Position numbers and translations under genes: made by a program
Assembly: GCF_002999335.1 (NCBI RefSeq)
Contig: NW_020312168.1
Coordinates: 1 to 57,912, forward strand
Length of the DNA stretch: 57,912 bases
Direction of reading: 5' to 3'
Origin: Cyclospora cayetanensis
Lineage: Eukaryota > Apicomplexa > Conoidasida > Eucoccidiorida > Eimeriidae
The notes under the pieces: generated by a model
The model's database searches: none
Seen by the model: only the letters and a program-made list of their open reading frames with translations
What the model was told of the DNA's origin: nothing
Part shown: in pieces, positions 26,001-37,735 of the stretch
How positions within the stretch are numbered: the first letter of the stretch is position 1
How the letters are laid out: each line of letters opens with the position of its first letter

Positions 26001-26216
26001 CTTTAAAACCGAAAACGGGGGGCCCTTCGAGTGGCATTGTGTCCACTGTCCTTGCAGGCTGTTTACTGCAGCGGATCTCCTTATTGGTGTCGTAGGGGAT
26101 GCCGCCCGTGCGGAGTCGCGCTGCTTTCTCTTCGACATTCGACCATACAGACAGCGCGAGCAGCCCTGTCCATTCGATCGTTCTGACGTCCCTCATCCAC
26201 AGACCGTTTCGTCGTA
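17004..26216 (+). CDS. SMC1: Cohesin subunit SMC1
   Basis: SMC1 pairs with SMC3 in the cohesin ring and has an ATPase head, two long coiled coils and a hinge. Checked exons: 17004-17445, 17588-17705, 17825-18041, 18250-18323, 18460-18625, 18857-19090, 19263-19385 and 19757-19972, all phase-consistent. Walker A (GANGSG|KSN) is split by intron 1. LENFKSYSG precedes it, and LLQ|GDSS...ARNPLEL matches the SMC1 'FQG.ve..A.knP.E' block. The hinge spans 21555-21779 (AAIQHLRSN...FLPLDRL) and 22347-22556 (FVSLEGERLQHSGV). The second coiled coil lies in 23151-23365 and 23642-24178. PTKRFMEFGQLSGGEQHLAG (signature, about 25330), VPFLLLDEVDAHLD (Walker B, exon 25702-25835) and FTAADLLIGVVGD (exon 26058-26216) follow. 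The N-terminal 110 residues are Gln-rich. Oddities: Walker A Pro is Ala, and the signature Lys is Gln. Confidence 0.93.
19622..19742. repeat. GT-rich microsatellite in SMC1 intron
   Basis: Degenerate GTGTAT/GTGCAT units end about 14 bases before the acceptor of the exon starting at 19757. Confidence 0.85.
21336..21462. repeat. GT/CTGT microsatellite in SMC1 intron
   Basis: Degenerate TGTGTCTGTAT units lie upstream of the first hinge exon. Confidence 0.85.
22123..22189. repeat. Perfect 32-bp inverted repeat with 3-bp loop in SMC1 intron
   Basis: The left arm 22123-22154 and right arm 22158-22189 are exact reverse complements around CTC. It lies in the intron between the two hinge exons. Confidence 0.95.
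22557..22905. repeat. Long (GTAT)n/(GT)n tract starting at the SMC1 donor
   Basis: About 350 bases of GTAT/GTGTAT units begin at the GTATAT splice donor after the exon ending at 22556. They open long Tyr-Val-Cys or Thr-His ORFs that are not genes. Confidence 0.92.
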
Positions 26217-28937
26217 AACCTATTGAAGAGGGGCTGTGTTTGTACTTGGAAGCGCCAGGGCAGCTGCGCATGCCGCGCTGCACCGAAGAACATAGGAGAA
26301 CTTGTACCAGTCTCTAGAGTGTATAGCTTCGACCTCCTAGCCTTTTCTGTGACTTCCCGTTTTCGTAAAATGACCGCCAACGGTGGAGAATCAGGCTTTC
26401 AGCCTGGCTACATATATTCATTATGACACATGCAAAAAAAACCCTGGCGGTTGACACCCAAATCCGGGCTTCTGTAGAGGCACTTTTAACGTGCGTGGGA
26501 GCATAAGGGACTGCGGATGCGTTTTTTCACCGCATCGATGGCAGCCATTTCGCGTAAATCGGCGCAATAAGCTATAGCCTAAACCAGTGCGATCGGTAGA
26601 CATGGACTCCGACGGGCGCCTCACTGTAAAGCACTGCGGAGAGTATAGTTTCTCAGTCCATGATGCCGATTAGTCTATTTGTTCAAAGCCACATGGAAAC
26701 GCTGCTCCTGATCCTCCGCTGACTGTGTTTCTCCACGCTTCATATTTTGAAATTGGAGCGGATCGACTGCCGGTGGGCACTTTCCTGGCCTGGCCGTCTG
26801 GGCAGACATCTGCATGAATTACTACTATCATCGACGCTTCGGCACTCTGGTTCTCTATAAACTACACCTAATAAGTCATGCATACGCCCAGGGGTAAAAG
26901 CTTTACGGTAACATGCGTCGTAAGCACCACAGCTTACTTTTGGTTGGGGAGGTGCAAAACTCTTCGGCCTGCTGGAGGCAAAATAATGAGGGGAAGTTTG
27001 TTTCAGGGGCGGACGAGGTAGCGGTCCACACACGTTTAATATCCAGTGTATAGCCCCACGGCGTCAATTTACAATCTATATGGCCATGAAGTGCTATTCA
27101 TATGTACTGTCACTGTGTGTTGATCAAGCGCAAACCTTTGATGGCATTCTGAATACTCATAAGGCTCCTTTCACGCTTCGCGCTCACAAACATGCGAGTG
27201 CCCTGCTGGACGGATGCCCACAAACCGGGGCAGTTTTCTGTGCGAAGGCGCCACGCAGCGCGTACGCACACTGCAGGCACTGGCATACTCTCCTAATTTC
27301 ACGGTCTGCAGTTATCGGTAAACGAATTTTAGTTTTGCAAAACAGCACTTTGTTTTGTCCGATCCACAATTTTCCTCCGCCGAACTGATTAAGCGTTCGG
27401 ATGCTTGTAGAGTGCCTATGATGCTGTTCAACTTTCGGTTGCGTAGTTCGCTGGTTGCACTACGGAGTTCCAGGGCCCTTCCGCCAAAATGCCAATAGGC
27501 TATGGACATCTGAAGATGTGCTGTGATTTGGCAAGCGTTCTAGGAGTTTTGGCTGTAGCAATGTATCATGTGTACAGAAAGCATCCTACGGGTCTTCCAC
27601 TAGGAACGAGTGTGCCCTCTGCTCTGGAGAAAGTGTTCTCTAGAGAGCATCTTGACAATTCGCGTGGAGTCGCAAAGCCATTTGTAAGAGGACGTTATTC
27701 CTCTGCAAGACACGTGCTGGAGAGGCAGATTATTGAAAGTTTTTCGATGGCTGTGCACCAATGTACTGTACATCAATAAGGGCAGTTCGCAAACAAACGA
27801 ATTCTGCGCGAATATCTCTCCATGCAAAGAGGCAAAGGCTTATTAATCAGAAGAGGCACTGCGAATGCCGCAGGAGCTGCTGCGGGTGCGTTTTCTAAAG
27901 CAGGACCACAGCTGTCAGACGGCAAGCTGCACATTGTCCCACAAAAGAGAAGGACGATTCCTTTCAAAATTAGTTTTCGATGAACAAGGAATTAAGTCCT
28001 ATTCATCAACGAGTCAACTGTCTCGTCCATGGCAAACTGGTGCCAGGGTCCTTCTGGCCCCTTGGCCGAGCCTCTCATTAAATAGTGCCGTTCTTAGTTG
28101 CAGAAACGTCCAATAAAACACGGCAAAATTAAAGGCGTTGTGCAGCTCATGGTCCGGCGTTACATACGCGCAAAGATGGGGAAGGATGCAAGTAAGGATT
28201 GGCGAGTTAGCCCTCTGAACCAGCATCGGCCGCACACGAGCATACGCATGATTTTATTCATGCAGTAGGCATATCTAGAAAAAGTGCACTGTAAGATCGC
28301 TTGGACTAGGCTGCTGGGTGGGGGAAACATAGCGATCGGCGTACTTGGCGGGGAGCGCATCCGGCTGTGATGCATCAAAACAGAAAGCACGTCTGAACTT
28401 GTGGATTCTGTTTACGAGGGCCTGCGAAAACGAAGGCGACATCATCCAGTAAGTTTGGATTTTTCATGCAGATTGCGAGAATGCTGTCGCCGTGAAGAGA
28501 TACAACGCGCTAAGTGAGATGAACTAGGAAACGGGGGTTGGAAAAAATTTGTGCACCGGGGATTCGTAGCCATGACCAACCTGAAGCTGCGCCTCTTCGC
28601 GATACTCTGGTGAGAGTTCCAGCAAAGCGTCACTCGCGCATGCCTCTTCTGATGCACTGCCAGTGCGGTGGAGAACCCCGAGAGCAACAAAGCCCTCAAC
28701 TCCCCGACTGATGGTCGGGAAGGAGGAGCTTTCATAAAACGGCTGCAATGACAACTCGCACTTCCAGCGCACGTCTGCCCACTCACATTCACCGCCACAG
28801 GCTTTCTCAACACTATCAGAGTCCCGACATAGCGGCTTGCACACATCTTATCACTCCTAGCTACAAAAAATATACTCGGTTACTCAACGAACTAGAAAAG
28901 CAGTAGCCAGCGTTCCCTTGGGAAGTTCACCTCACCA
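26217..28937. other. Repeat-poor segment without recognisable genes
   Basis: Between the SMC1 stop and the 3' end of the acyltransferase gene there are only short ORFs on both strands, without CAG tracts or microsatellites. Some holds UTRs; the rest resembles the other repeat-poor segments. Confidence 0.55.
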
Positions 28938-31900
28938 CTAGGCCTCCCGCACACCCTCAGCCCTCCTTCCATCACTGACAAAAAAATACCGCTTCCCTTT
29001 CGCTTCAAAGCGATTCGAGACGTACAAGAATGCGTTGCTTGCAAAGTCCATCGGCAAGCCAGTGAGCGCGAGCCACCAGCTGATGCTTCTTGAGCTGACG
29101 CGCTGCACAGGCGAGAGCAACCCCTGAGTAACAAGAAACGCCACCATAGCAAGCACAACTATCACCCCAAGAAGAAGCCACGAGGTGTCACCAGCCGCCA
29201 GCACGGGCTGCCTGCCTCCCTATCCACTACAGTGCAAAAATGGTATCAGCCTTAGCACAGGAGAAGCGTGACGCTCTGCACGCACGCCAGTCCTGAACTG
29301 CACCGCGCTGAAGTGTATTTGCATTCAAATGATGCTGCGTTTGCAGGTGCTGTAGCTCACCACCACTGCTATGCACTTGGAGCGTAAATAGCGCATTTCC
29401 AAGAGCCCACATGCTATCCACGAAGGGCCACAAGAAGCTGCAAATCAGCAATACCAGCGCCTCTTGTTGGCGATTCAGGGAGAACCGGGGGGGCTGTGAT
29501 CCGCCGTTACCGCTGTGCCTCGCGAGGATACCCCGCTTTTCCATGAGCAGTACAACCTGATACAAAAGCATGCAGTGCAAAGGACCCCAAATGCCTCTCC
29601 ATCTGAGTGCAAATAACAGATAACCCCTCCGCAGGTGCCCCTCCAGCCCGTAGATAGACACTGCAGTAGCGAGAGGGCGAGGTACATACACACGAAAAAA
29701 ACCCTAGATACATTTCTCTCCGCTGTGTGTAGAAGCTCACACTGTCAATCGCGTCCTCCTTGACTTTTCCCGCATACACAAAGTGGTCGCTCATGAGCTT
29801 GAGCAGGAAGCGTGTGCTGGCAACAATTTCGTCCATCGTGGCGCCCTCGGTCCAGGCAGCTGCTCCGCTGCACGCGGTAACTGCGACTGCTACGAACGCC
29901 TCGTTTGCAAACACGTGCATGCACTGATTGCGGTAGAAAGCCACCAACAACCGAGGAAGCTGCCCTTTAAGGGGTGCCCCCTGCGCGTCAAAAGCCTCTC
30001 CGCCATACCTTGAGGCTACCCGCCAGCCTCCGCATTTGCTCTCCGCAATTCCATCCAAATATCTTCCCAGCACTGTCCGAACGCATGCAGAAGGTTCGTA
30101 CGAGAACCCACATATGCAGGGACTGAGGAGACCCCCTCGAGCGAGCAACTCGTCTCGCAGCCACGCCACTTGCGATATCTGCGGCATATAGCATGCAACA
30201 CAGTCGCAAGACATTGCGCAACCTGCCGATACACGCGACCGCCTGTATTCCACACACGCATCTACTCATTCCCCTGTGTGCCTTCATGCCGGTGTCTGTA
30301 CACCAGTCCACGACACCTGAGCGCCTCCCACTCCGTGGACGTTACCTTCACGGCGGAACGCATTACACACACTCACAAGGTCCTCCTCTCGGATGCCATC
30401 TCGGTGAAGCGCGAGAATGGTGCAAACCAAAGCCGTCGGTGTAACGTACAAACCCTCCGACAGCTTATCCATTATCCAATTCGAGACACCGCAAACAACC
30501 TACAGGACCCGCAACGATTACCACCGCATGCACATTGACCCCTGTGCAGCTGCGCGTACGCTCCATCAAACAAACCCATTTATAACAACAACCCCACCCC
30601 CCACTCCGTGGCATAACACGCATTGCATATTCGCTAAGGCTGTCTATGTTTGTTGCTGTGGAAGTCTTTCTATGTTTTTTTCCTGTATCTGTCTCTGGGT
30701 GTGGCTGCTTCTGTATTTTTCTGTATGTTTCTGTATGTGTGTTTCTGTACGTGTTTCTGCATGTGTGCTTGTTTCTGTGTTTTTCTGCATGTGTGTTTCC
30801 GTGTGTGTTTGTTTCTCTTTGTTTCTGTGTATGCCTGTCTCTTTGTGGGACCTTTAGCTCTACGTGAGGGCCTTTTAGAAAGCGGCTTTTGGACAGAGGC
30901 ATGCGACTCAAGGCGGCTGCCTTCAAAAGCGACTCTTGAACTCAGCAGCACAGAACTCTTTTAAAGCCCACCTTGCGCTTGAGATCTTGGGAAATAGGAG
31001 GCAGCTTGCCGCCGGCTCTGAGAGCTGGATAGCTCTTTGGATGCGTAGGATCGAGTTGCTGCTGCTGCTCGCTTCGTGAAGCCTCCTGTACCGTTTCTCC
31101 TTTCCCGGGAGACACGAGGCATGGCTGCCCCATCAGTGGCGGAAGATTGTGAAACTGCGCCATCGGCGAAACGGTGGATTGCTGAAGGGCCCCTAGCAGC
31201 GGCTGCAGAGACGATTCTGTATTCCAATAGGCCACCAGATATTCCTGGGGGGATTGCAGCAACAGCGCAGTGGCTCACGCATGCATTTGGATGTACAAGG
31301 AGATTCTTAGGCGGCACCCCTTTTGACCTCGGGGAGTGCGCAGGCAGAAGAAGAGAGCAGGCAGAAGAAGAGAGCAGGGAGAAGAAGGCAGAAGGAGACA
31401 GCAGGCAGAAGAAGACAGCAGGCAGGCGAAGACAGAAGGCAGAAGAAGGCAGCAGGCAGAAGAAGACAGCAGGCAGAAGGAGACAGCAGGCAGAAGAAGA
31501 CAGAAGAAGACAGAAGGCAGAAGAAGACAGCAGGCACAAGAGGGCACAAGAAGACAGAAGAAGACAGCAGGCAGAAGAAGACAGTAGCAGGCACAAGAGG
31601 GCACAAGAAGGAGACAGAAGACAGCAGGCAGAAGACAGAAGGCGCCTTGGATAATGACAGAGAGCAGGAGACTGCAAGGAGGAGAGTGCGACTGACTCTG
31701 AAGCTCAGAGGCGTCATCACGTTGATGCTTGCGGTGCCAAGCGGCCTATACCCTGGACCGAATTGGGGAGGCAATCCTTTAGATCCTGGACCGGCTTCGA
31801 GTTTGTGGTGATACGACTTGTCTGCAAGCAGTCGCGTTGCCTTCAGCACACGACTCAGAGCCTGTGACAGACGCCAGACAAAACTGGCGAAGCGTGATGT

Positions 31901-34235
31901 GTGGGAGTTTCATTTTAAGACCCCCTTCTCAAAAAAACACACTGCCAGGGCAGCTTTGTGCTGGCGCTGGTGATGGCGGGAGGGGGGTGGAGAAGGGGGA
32001 AAATCGTTTTTCCGCAGTCAGGAAAAAGAGCAGGTAAAAGGGATGCATGCATGCATCACGCAGGATGCATGCAGAGAACTATACAGTGCCCCCTCTTGCG
32101 CGCATGCTGACGCTGCACGAATGCCTTTAGATGCATCTGTACTGGGAGCTAGGGTGCTGCTTCTACCGACAGACGCAAGAGCAAGCACAGGCAGACCTAT
32201 ATACGGGCAGACGTAGACAGAGAGAGAGAGAGAAAGCAAGAGACAAAGAGAAAGAAAGAGACACACCTCAGCCTTCTTAGGCTCGCCTAATAGCTCTTGA
32301 GGAAAGGTTTCTGCCTCGAGGACCTTGTCGTAGGAAATCGCCATAGGCACGAAGGTGACATCTATAGAAGTGCCATCTAGCAGCATTTCCGCGATGTGGC
32401 TCAAGATGCCTGTCTTGGGGGGAAGCATGAGGCCTAAGAAGACAAGCGTCACGGAACGAACAAAGCCCAAAAAAGTCACCCTCGAAACACGCAACGTCAA
32501 GACACCCCTCCCCGGCACCCTCCAATAAACTCTCTGTCCTCTTCCGCAAGAAGAAGTGTGTCTGTGTATCTGTATTGACATTATGGCCCCCCCCATACAC
32601 AGAAACGTAAATACGCCGAAGGTAGAGAAACGTCTGACGCGAACGCAGCGCCAGCTAAAAGCAGCAGGATTTCAAAGCGTTCTCGGGAGGCTACACTGGG
32701 CGAAACGTTCCCCAAAGGCAGGCATATTACGCATCCATTTCTTCGGAAAAGAGCACCCCAGCTGTAGGGGAAGCCTCAAAGACCGTGCAAGAGGACCGAA
32801 AAAAAAACTACGCCAAAGGAGAGAGAAGCCTCGCCTGTTTTGCTTCGGCCGCCTTCCAGGAAGACCTCCAGAACGCCGTATCTCCTGGCAACGCATCCCA
32901 CGTAAAACTTGAGCAGCAGGCGCCTCAGCTTCTGCAAGAGCACTTGTTCCTGCCTTTCTCCTTTGGCCTTGCTGCCTCCGCGAACCACGAAGAAAGCCCC
33001 CGCACGCCGCAACACACGATGCACAACAGCGATCGAGCCGAAAGCCTCATCGGCCGCTATAAAGGGCAGCGGTATCCCGTAAGTAAAGCACACGTAGGAA
33101 ACTAGAAGAAAATCCTGAAGGCGGACACAAAAATTCGGCGCAGAGATATATATGTATTTATATATGTAGATACATGCATATGTATATATGTATAGATAGC
33201 AGCAACAGAGACATAGTTGTGAAGGCCGAACCCCGTTAAATGCCTTTTCTCCCCTTTCGCTGCTAGTCAGCGTAAAGCGAGAGCAACGGCATCAAGAGCT
33301 CTGCAGTGTGGCAGCCCCAAATCTACGAAACAACACGGTCGCGGCACCTCGCAGCCTGCCTCCCGTCCGCCAGTCTGTACAGGCATCTACGAGCCGAAGA
33401 GAAGGAGCGAGACGCACAGACGGGGGCATCCCTAGCACAAACCTACCCAGGCATGTATCCACAGAGAGACGCACAGTCAGACACAAACGGAAAGACTCGA
33501 ATCGGCAAAGCGGAGAGCAGAGGAGCAGCTCTTGCCCCTAAAAAGGGGGGAGGGATGCCTCTACCCGGTGCTCCTCGATGCAGATGCGATTTCTCACCAT
33601 GTAGCTCCTGTGGGTAGGCAAGAGCAATACAGGTCCAGGGGAAGTCTGGATAGCCTTTTTTAAGGCTTGCATGTGTGTTTCCTCGACAATGATGCGGTCG
33701 AAGAGCCTAAAGAACGCTTGGTGAAAGAGGCCGGCAAGCAAAACGATGGCATGAGGATGAATGCTGCCAGCCATCCCAGTGTACATACGGCGCACCTCCT
33801 CAGTCACCTCCTGCTGCACCTCCTCCGGCGTTTCTGCAGAGGCATGCCCATCAAAATAAAAGGAGGCCAAGTAGATCCTGACGGAAGAACAAGCGTTCTG
33901 TACGCTCCACTACCCCCACTGCAACCCCCTTTTGCCCTTCTTCCCACCACCTCGACTCGGCGACCACGCGGAATTTGAATATATGTGTATACACGCCTCG
34001 ACGCACGCTGCAAGGGGCCTCGCTTCTTCCTCTTCTGCAGCCGCATAGCAGCCAGCCTTGCCATCAACGGCTGCAAATCAGGATGCTGCAGCACGAAAGC
34101 CTCGATCGAATCCGCATTAGGGCTTGGCCTCAGCGGGGGAGCAGCCAAAACAAACTGCACTCCTGCCGGAGAAGGCAAAGAGAAGGTGGGTGGCGTAAGG
34201 GGCGTCGACATCAAGTAACGCTGCAGAGCATCCAT
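28938..34235 (-). CDS. Dihydroxyacetone-phosphate acyltransferase (GNPAT/PlsB family)
   Basis: It transfers an acyl group from acyl-CoA to DHAP (or glycerol-3-phosphate), the first step of ether-lipid synthesis. The catalytic HX4D motif is split by an intron: THRSYM ends the exon at 33598 and D opens the exon at 33114 (DFLLVSYVCF). That exon, 33114-32812, carries AGAFFVVRGG and FLEGGRSKTG. Next come DVTFVPMAISYDKVLE and FPQELLGEPKKAE (exon ending at 32267), then ASINVMTPLSF (about 31720). Later motifs are YVTPTALVCTILAL (about 30440), FYRNQCMHVFANEAFVAVAV (about 29930), RFLLKLMSDHFVYAG (about 29790), LICSFLWPFVDS (about 29420) and MDFASNAFLYVSNRF (about 29040). The order and wording follow animal GNPAT rather than mitochondrial GPAT. 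ATG 34235 is the likeliest start. No obvious PTS1 tripeptide ends the unspliced tail. Some internal exon ends are unresolved. Confidence 0.88.
30650..30855. repeat. Degenerate TTTCTGTRTGTG repeat in GNPAT intron
   Basis: Short imperfect units of GTTTCTGTATGTGT type, pyrimidine- and T-rich on the plus strand, lie within the acyltransferase gene span. Confidence 0.7.
31331..31645. repeat. Purine-rich GCAGGCAGAAGAAGACA tandem repeat in GNPAT intron
   Basis: About 310 bases of related purine-rich units. All plus-strand frames are open and encode Arg/Gln/Lys/Glu-rich strings, but on the gene-sense strand the tract is a polypyrimidine intron between the exon with ASINVMTPLSF and an exon starting near 31260. 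Confidence 0.85.
32205..32266. repeat. AG-rich tract abutting the GNPAT 5' splice site
   Basis: GA/AAAG units on plus read CT-rich in gene sense. They start directly at the donor that follows the exon ending at 32267 (GAG|GTGTGT). Confidence 0.85.
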
Positions 34236-34631
34236 GTACAGCAGCGGCGGGGAAGGCGGCTCGCACGCTGCGCAGACATGTACACACAAACGCACTGACC
34301 AGCAGCCAGACCTGCATATACACAATCGGGGAAGACTGCAACTCAGCTAAACAAGCGGGAAAGCATCATACATATATATCTATATACATATGTATGCGCA
34401 TACATATATATATATGTATATATATAGATAAACACACATACATACATGCATGTACATACATATATATATATACACACATACATATATATATATATACACA
34501 CATACATACATGCATGTACATGCATATATATACACACATATATATACATACATATATATATATACACATACATACATACATATATATACACACATATTTA
34601 TACACACATACATACATACATATATATATAC

Positions 34632-34664
<33 letters not shown>

Positions 34665-35022
34665 CACATACATATACATATATATATAGCCCCATCAAAG
34701 GCCTCAGCGAAGCGTCCAGCAGAAGAACACGACTGCTCAGCTAAGCCCCCTTCAAGTTTGCTGCAACCCGGGAGCATGCATTTTTGTGAAAAAATAATCA
34801 GCAGGCATTGTGTGCTGCGCGGCGTGCAGTGCAGGCAGCAAGGGGCCTCTGTGCGCCGTTGATCGGATGGCTAGGATTCTGAAGACCTTAAATCTAGTGG
34901 TGCAAATGCGCCTAGCTGTATAGACAGCTGCTAAACCCTTGCCTCGCGACTTGTGAGACGTATACAGAGGAAAAAAACGGCCCGAGAGCGCGAAGACGCA
35001 GCACCCCTGCGCGGATATGTGG
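34236..35022. repeat. Spacer between FAR and GNPAT genes with TA/CATA microsatellite
   Basis: Both flanking genes run on the minus strand, so this holds the GNPAT promoter and the fatty acyl-CoA reductase 3' end. A TA/CATA microsatellite of about 320 bases occupies 34366-34690 and opens long spurious Tyr/Ile/Val and His/Thr ORFs. The terminal exon of the reductase may lie at 34752-34930. Confidence 0.75.
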
Positions 35023-37735
35023 CTACAGCCTCTCGCCTCCCCCCTCCCCCCTCCCCCGTTCTTGAGTTTCTTCTCTGCTACAGGGGGTACCAAGCACGCT
35101 GCATGCATCCGCGCTCATACCTGAAGGTTCCCGAAGCAGCCATCTGGCGATGCCGTAGAAGAAGTAGTGAATATACTCTCTCCAATCGATGTCTTGTACA
35201 CCCAAGAACCACGTGGATCGCTCCTCCGGAGAGAGCATGAGCTGCATTTGTGGAAGGTTGCGCTGTTCAAAAATCCATTCTTGGTATGAAAAGTGGTGAA
35301 GCGCTTCCGCTGCCTTCTCCGCCTTGAGAAGGCCGGAGTACAACAAAGACACCCCGCGGCTGGCCTTCGAGGAAGCAGGCAAGATGCTCGACACAACGGA
35401 AGACGCAACGGCTCCCGGCAGTTTTTGTTGGATAAAAAAGCGCCTGTACATGCAAAGAGCGCAGTAGATGCCTTCATCGGCAGGCATAACCAAAAAGACG
35501 AAAGAGCAACGATGACATACGCAAGTTCATACAGTTCAAACAGCATCAGAACAGAGGCATCAGCGGCCTCATGTAGACACCATCCGCATGATCAGAAAAC
35601 ATCAGGAAAAACAAAAAGCATTATGAGGCGGCATGAAGGAAGTCGCCTAGAAAGCGTCATAGAAAGCATCAGTTCTTTTCGAGTTCATTTTTTTTTCGAG
35701 TTCATGTCGTGTTTTTTTCGAGTTCATGTTGCGTTTTTAAATAGCTCATGTAGAATCCCCCGCAGGGGTACATGCAGCATGCAGCAGCATGGCCTACCGT
35801 CGGAACTGCTTGAAGTCAGTATCGAAGTAGGGCGACTGTAGCTGTCGTCTCAGGCGCGAGTAGTAGGGGCAGAGCATGTTATATTCTCTCCCGTGAATCA
35901 GGAGGTCTCGCCAGTATGTGGGGTTTATGTCGCTCGTGCAACTGTGAATGACGTATATGCCTGGTCTTCCTGCGGCTGCAGCTGCCGCTGCTTCCTCCTC
36001 CAAATCGCGTGCGTTCTCGGGAGCAACGGCAGGCGCTGCAGCCGACGCAGCTACGGCTACAGATGCGTGCGTAAAAGGAGGCGGCACTTGCACTGGACAC
36101 AGCATGCAGTTGGGGTCGACATGCTTTGCTGCGGCTTGTGTGGCTGTAGCCGCTACCCCGTCTGCAGCAGCCGCTGCAGAGTGGTACTTGTTGATCAGTG
36201 CAGCGTTCGATGCAGCAACTGCGGCTCCACATACAATCAGCGAGTCGGCTACGACGTCTACGGGAACCTGATCGCCAATCAACTGGGGGTTCGCGGGGAG
36301 GCATTTCAAGATACCTAGTGCACCTGAGAAATGGCCATGCATGCATGCATGCATGAACGAGATTTGCGCATTTTCCTCACACATTCACAGCTCATGAGAT
36401 CCTCTCTCGTTTTCAAGAGAAAAGGCCCTCTGGATCCGCTGGGGTCAAAGGGAAAGAGGAAACTGACGCATGCATGCATGCATGGATGCGCACTTACAGA
36501 GGAGCAGCATGCCGCCTGTGGCATTGACGTTATCTACCCAGCCTCTCTTGGGGTGCTTGTACGCACATCCAATGATGGAGGGTCTTAAGATGCAGATGGG
36601 AAAACGGAAAGGCTCCGAGTCGCCACCTAGCACGCTTCGCTGCTGCTTTATGGGCTGGCCGTGATGCGGCTCGTCATTTCTTAATTGCCACTCGCGAGTA
36701 ATTAGCGCCTCACACAGTCTCTTGGTGAAGGCATAGGTATTGGGGAAACGTCCCAGCAATTGCTTCTCCATGCCTTCAAAGTTCGCCGCATCGTCGCTGC
36801 CCTGAAGTATACCGCAGCAGAGTCTCTCGTGTTCAAAAAGATGTGAAAAATGCTTCAAAAACTGCAAAAAGAGGCGTTGTCTATCTACACACGCGGAGAC
36901 GCAGGCATGTACGCTGCTGCATGCATCCATGAATACGGGGAGATGTGTGTCTGTCCATGCTGATAATAAGCATGCAGTCTGCAAGGCGTCCACAAGCACT
37001 CTCTCAGCCTATTTGCATGCCCACTAGACGACCACAATCAGCATCGTTGTCACCACTCCCAGTGCATCCGATTTACTTGCACCCCCACACCCCACCCTCC
37101 AGTATTCTCGCGCCATCTCCGATGCGGGAGAAGCAACGCCATCGCGCAAATACCTGTTCCCTCATGTCAATGAGCCGCCTAACGGCGAGATGAACGTCCT
37201 CTGTTTCCCAAGGAAGGGGAATAAGGCCCTCCTTCACTCTGCCTCTGAGATCGCTATTCACGTAGCAGGTGGAAGTATGCACAAGCACTTGAAGGTGCTT
37301 GCATCGTCTGCAAAAATCTAAAACCCTCAGCGAACCCTCCACGTTGCTTCTGTAGTTATCCTTGAGCGGCGAGTTGAAGTGTACAGACGCTGCCATGTGA
37401 ATCACGACGGACACCTCTTGCTGGATAGCTTCCGCCTGACGAATTCCAAGATCTGCACTCAGGAGATCTCCTGCCAAAGCCTCTACCTTTGCGGCCACGA
37501 AGGAATCGAATGAGGATCCATGCTGATCCCTTAGCTCATCAAAGACGCCGCTCGCAAGCACGCTGCTTCGCAAGCGTTCCTCTGCCGTTCCCCCTGGTAG
37601 TGGTCGCAGCAAGAGATACACCTTGCGGCAGTCGCAGTGCTGCAGCAAGCGCGCGAGGACAACTTTCCCCACGAAACCACTCCCTCCCGTCAGCAGAACA
37701 GTCTGCCCCTCGTAAAACTCCCGCACCAACCCCAT
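35023..37735 (-). CDS. FAR: Fatty acyl-CoA reductase (alcohol-forming)
   Basis: It reduces long-chain acyl-CoA to fatty alcohol with NADPH, feeding ether lipids or waxes. Exons: 37735-37154, 36861-36498, 36323-35798 and 35443-35121. All junctions are GT-AG and phase-consistent. ATG 37735 has context ACAATGG. The nucleotide-binding loop TGGSGFVGK is at residues 16-24 and the catalytic pair is Y237 and K241 (YAFTK). VSVVIHMAASVHFN, ILRPSIIGCAYKHP and DQVPVDVVADSLIV are further FAR motifs. The C-terminal sterile domain ends with DIDWREYIHYFFYGIARWLL. An Ala-rich insertion of about 70 residues interrupts the third exon. The end is uncertain: exon 4 ends at 35121 with a good donor (CAG|GTATGA), while reading through would stop at 35023. 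Its neighbour downstream on the same strand is the DHAP acyltransferase. Confidence 0.93.

Noticed and set aside
31076..31811. Plus-strand Arg/Gln/Glu-rich ORFs that could pass as a nuclear or cytoskeletal repeat protein.
   Set aside because: All three frames are open through the same purine minisatellite, and acyltransferase exons flank it on the minus strand, so it is intronic.
36445..36999. The possibility that the FAR-like exons belong to a plant-type sterility protein of an algal or host contaminant.
   Set aside because: The exons share CAG/Ala-rich insertions, TGCATGC-bearing introns and codon style with neighbouring coccidian genes, so contamination is not needed.
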